From: Clostridiales bacterium
GTDB taxonomy: Bacteria > Bacillota > Clostridia > Lachnospirales > Lachnospiraceae
Direction: 5' to 3'
DNA: 6,108 nt
Assembly (NCBI GenBank): GCA_019418195.1
Contig: DYCJ01000072.1
Coordinates: forward strand, 4,806-10,913
The notes under the pieces are model-generated. The model was given only the letters and a program-made list of their open reading frames with translations. It had not been told where the DNA came from and did no database searches. Both the position numbers and the translations under genes were made by a program. Shown here piece after piece: positions 6,079-6,108 of this stretch. Each line of letters starts with the position of its first letter. The stretch's first letter is position 1.

Positions 6079-6108
6079 AAAGATTGCCCGTATTCTCCAG
6101 TGGAAAAG

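Overview
The window looks like chromosomal DNA from a gut-type Clostridia, probably Lachnospiraceae. This is inferred from the moderate GC content, strong AGGAG-type ribosome binding sites, a clostridial CBS-domain family II pyrophosphatase of 549 residues, and a short two-domain S1 protein. No rRNA, tRNA, CRISPR, IS element or phage gene is visible.

Layout. Positions 1-106 are a leader holding three CTTTAAAG-core palindromes spaced exactly 15 bp apart. Positions 107-1635 (+) encode a sodium:solute symporter (SSS family) broken by an apparent one-base deletion near 560, so that it reads as two fragments overlapping at GTGA (583-586). Positions 1636-1838 are a convergent intergenic region with a short degenerate tandem repeat and a strong GC-rich hairpin. 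Positions 1839-2528 (-) encode a 229-residue protein with two S1 RNA-binding domains. Positions 2529-2722 are a divergent intergenic region with a good extended -10 promoter for the S1 gene and a possible 8-codon leader peptide before the next gene. Positions 2723-6057 (+) are a tight three-gene unit: CBS/DRTGG-regulated pyrophosphatase, flavin reductase-like protein with a very basic C-terminal tail, and a threonine aldolase-like PLP enzyme. It ends at an intrinsic terminator (6042-6078). The last 30 bases show nothing I can call.

How the genes relate. The pyrophosphatase, flavin protein and aldolase are separated by 9 bp and by a one-base TAATG overlap, so they are probably cotranscribed and translationally coupled. 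Their activities do not form an obvious single pathway. The symporter and S1 genes look like independent units.

Most of the window is ordinary housekeeping or metabolic content. The points most worth a second look are the phased palindromes before the symporter, the symporter frameshift, the histone-H1-like tail on the flavin reductase, and the leader mini-ORF coupled to the pyrophosphatase. I see no convincing new multi-gene system.
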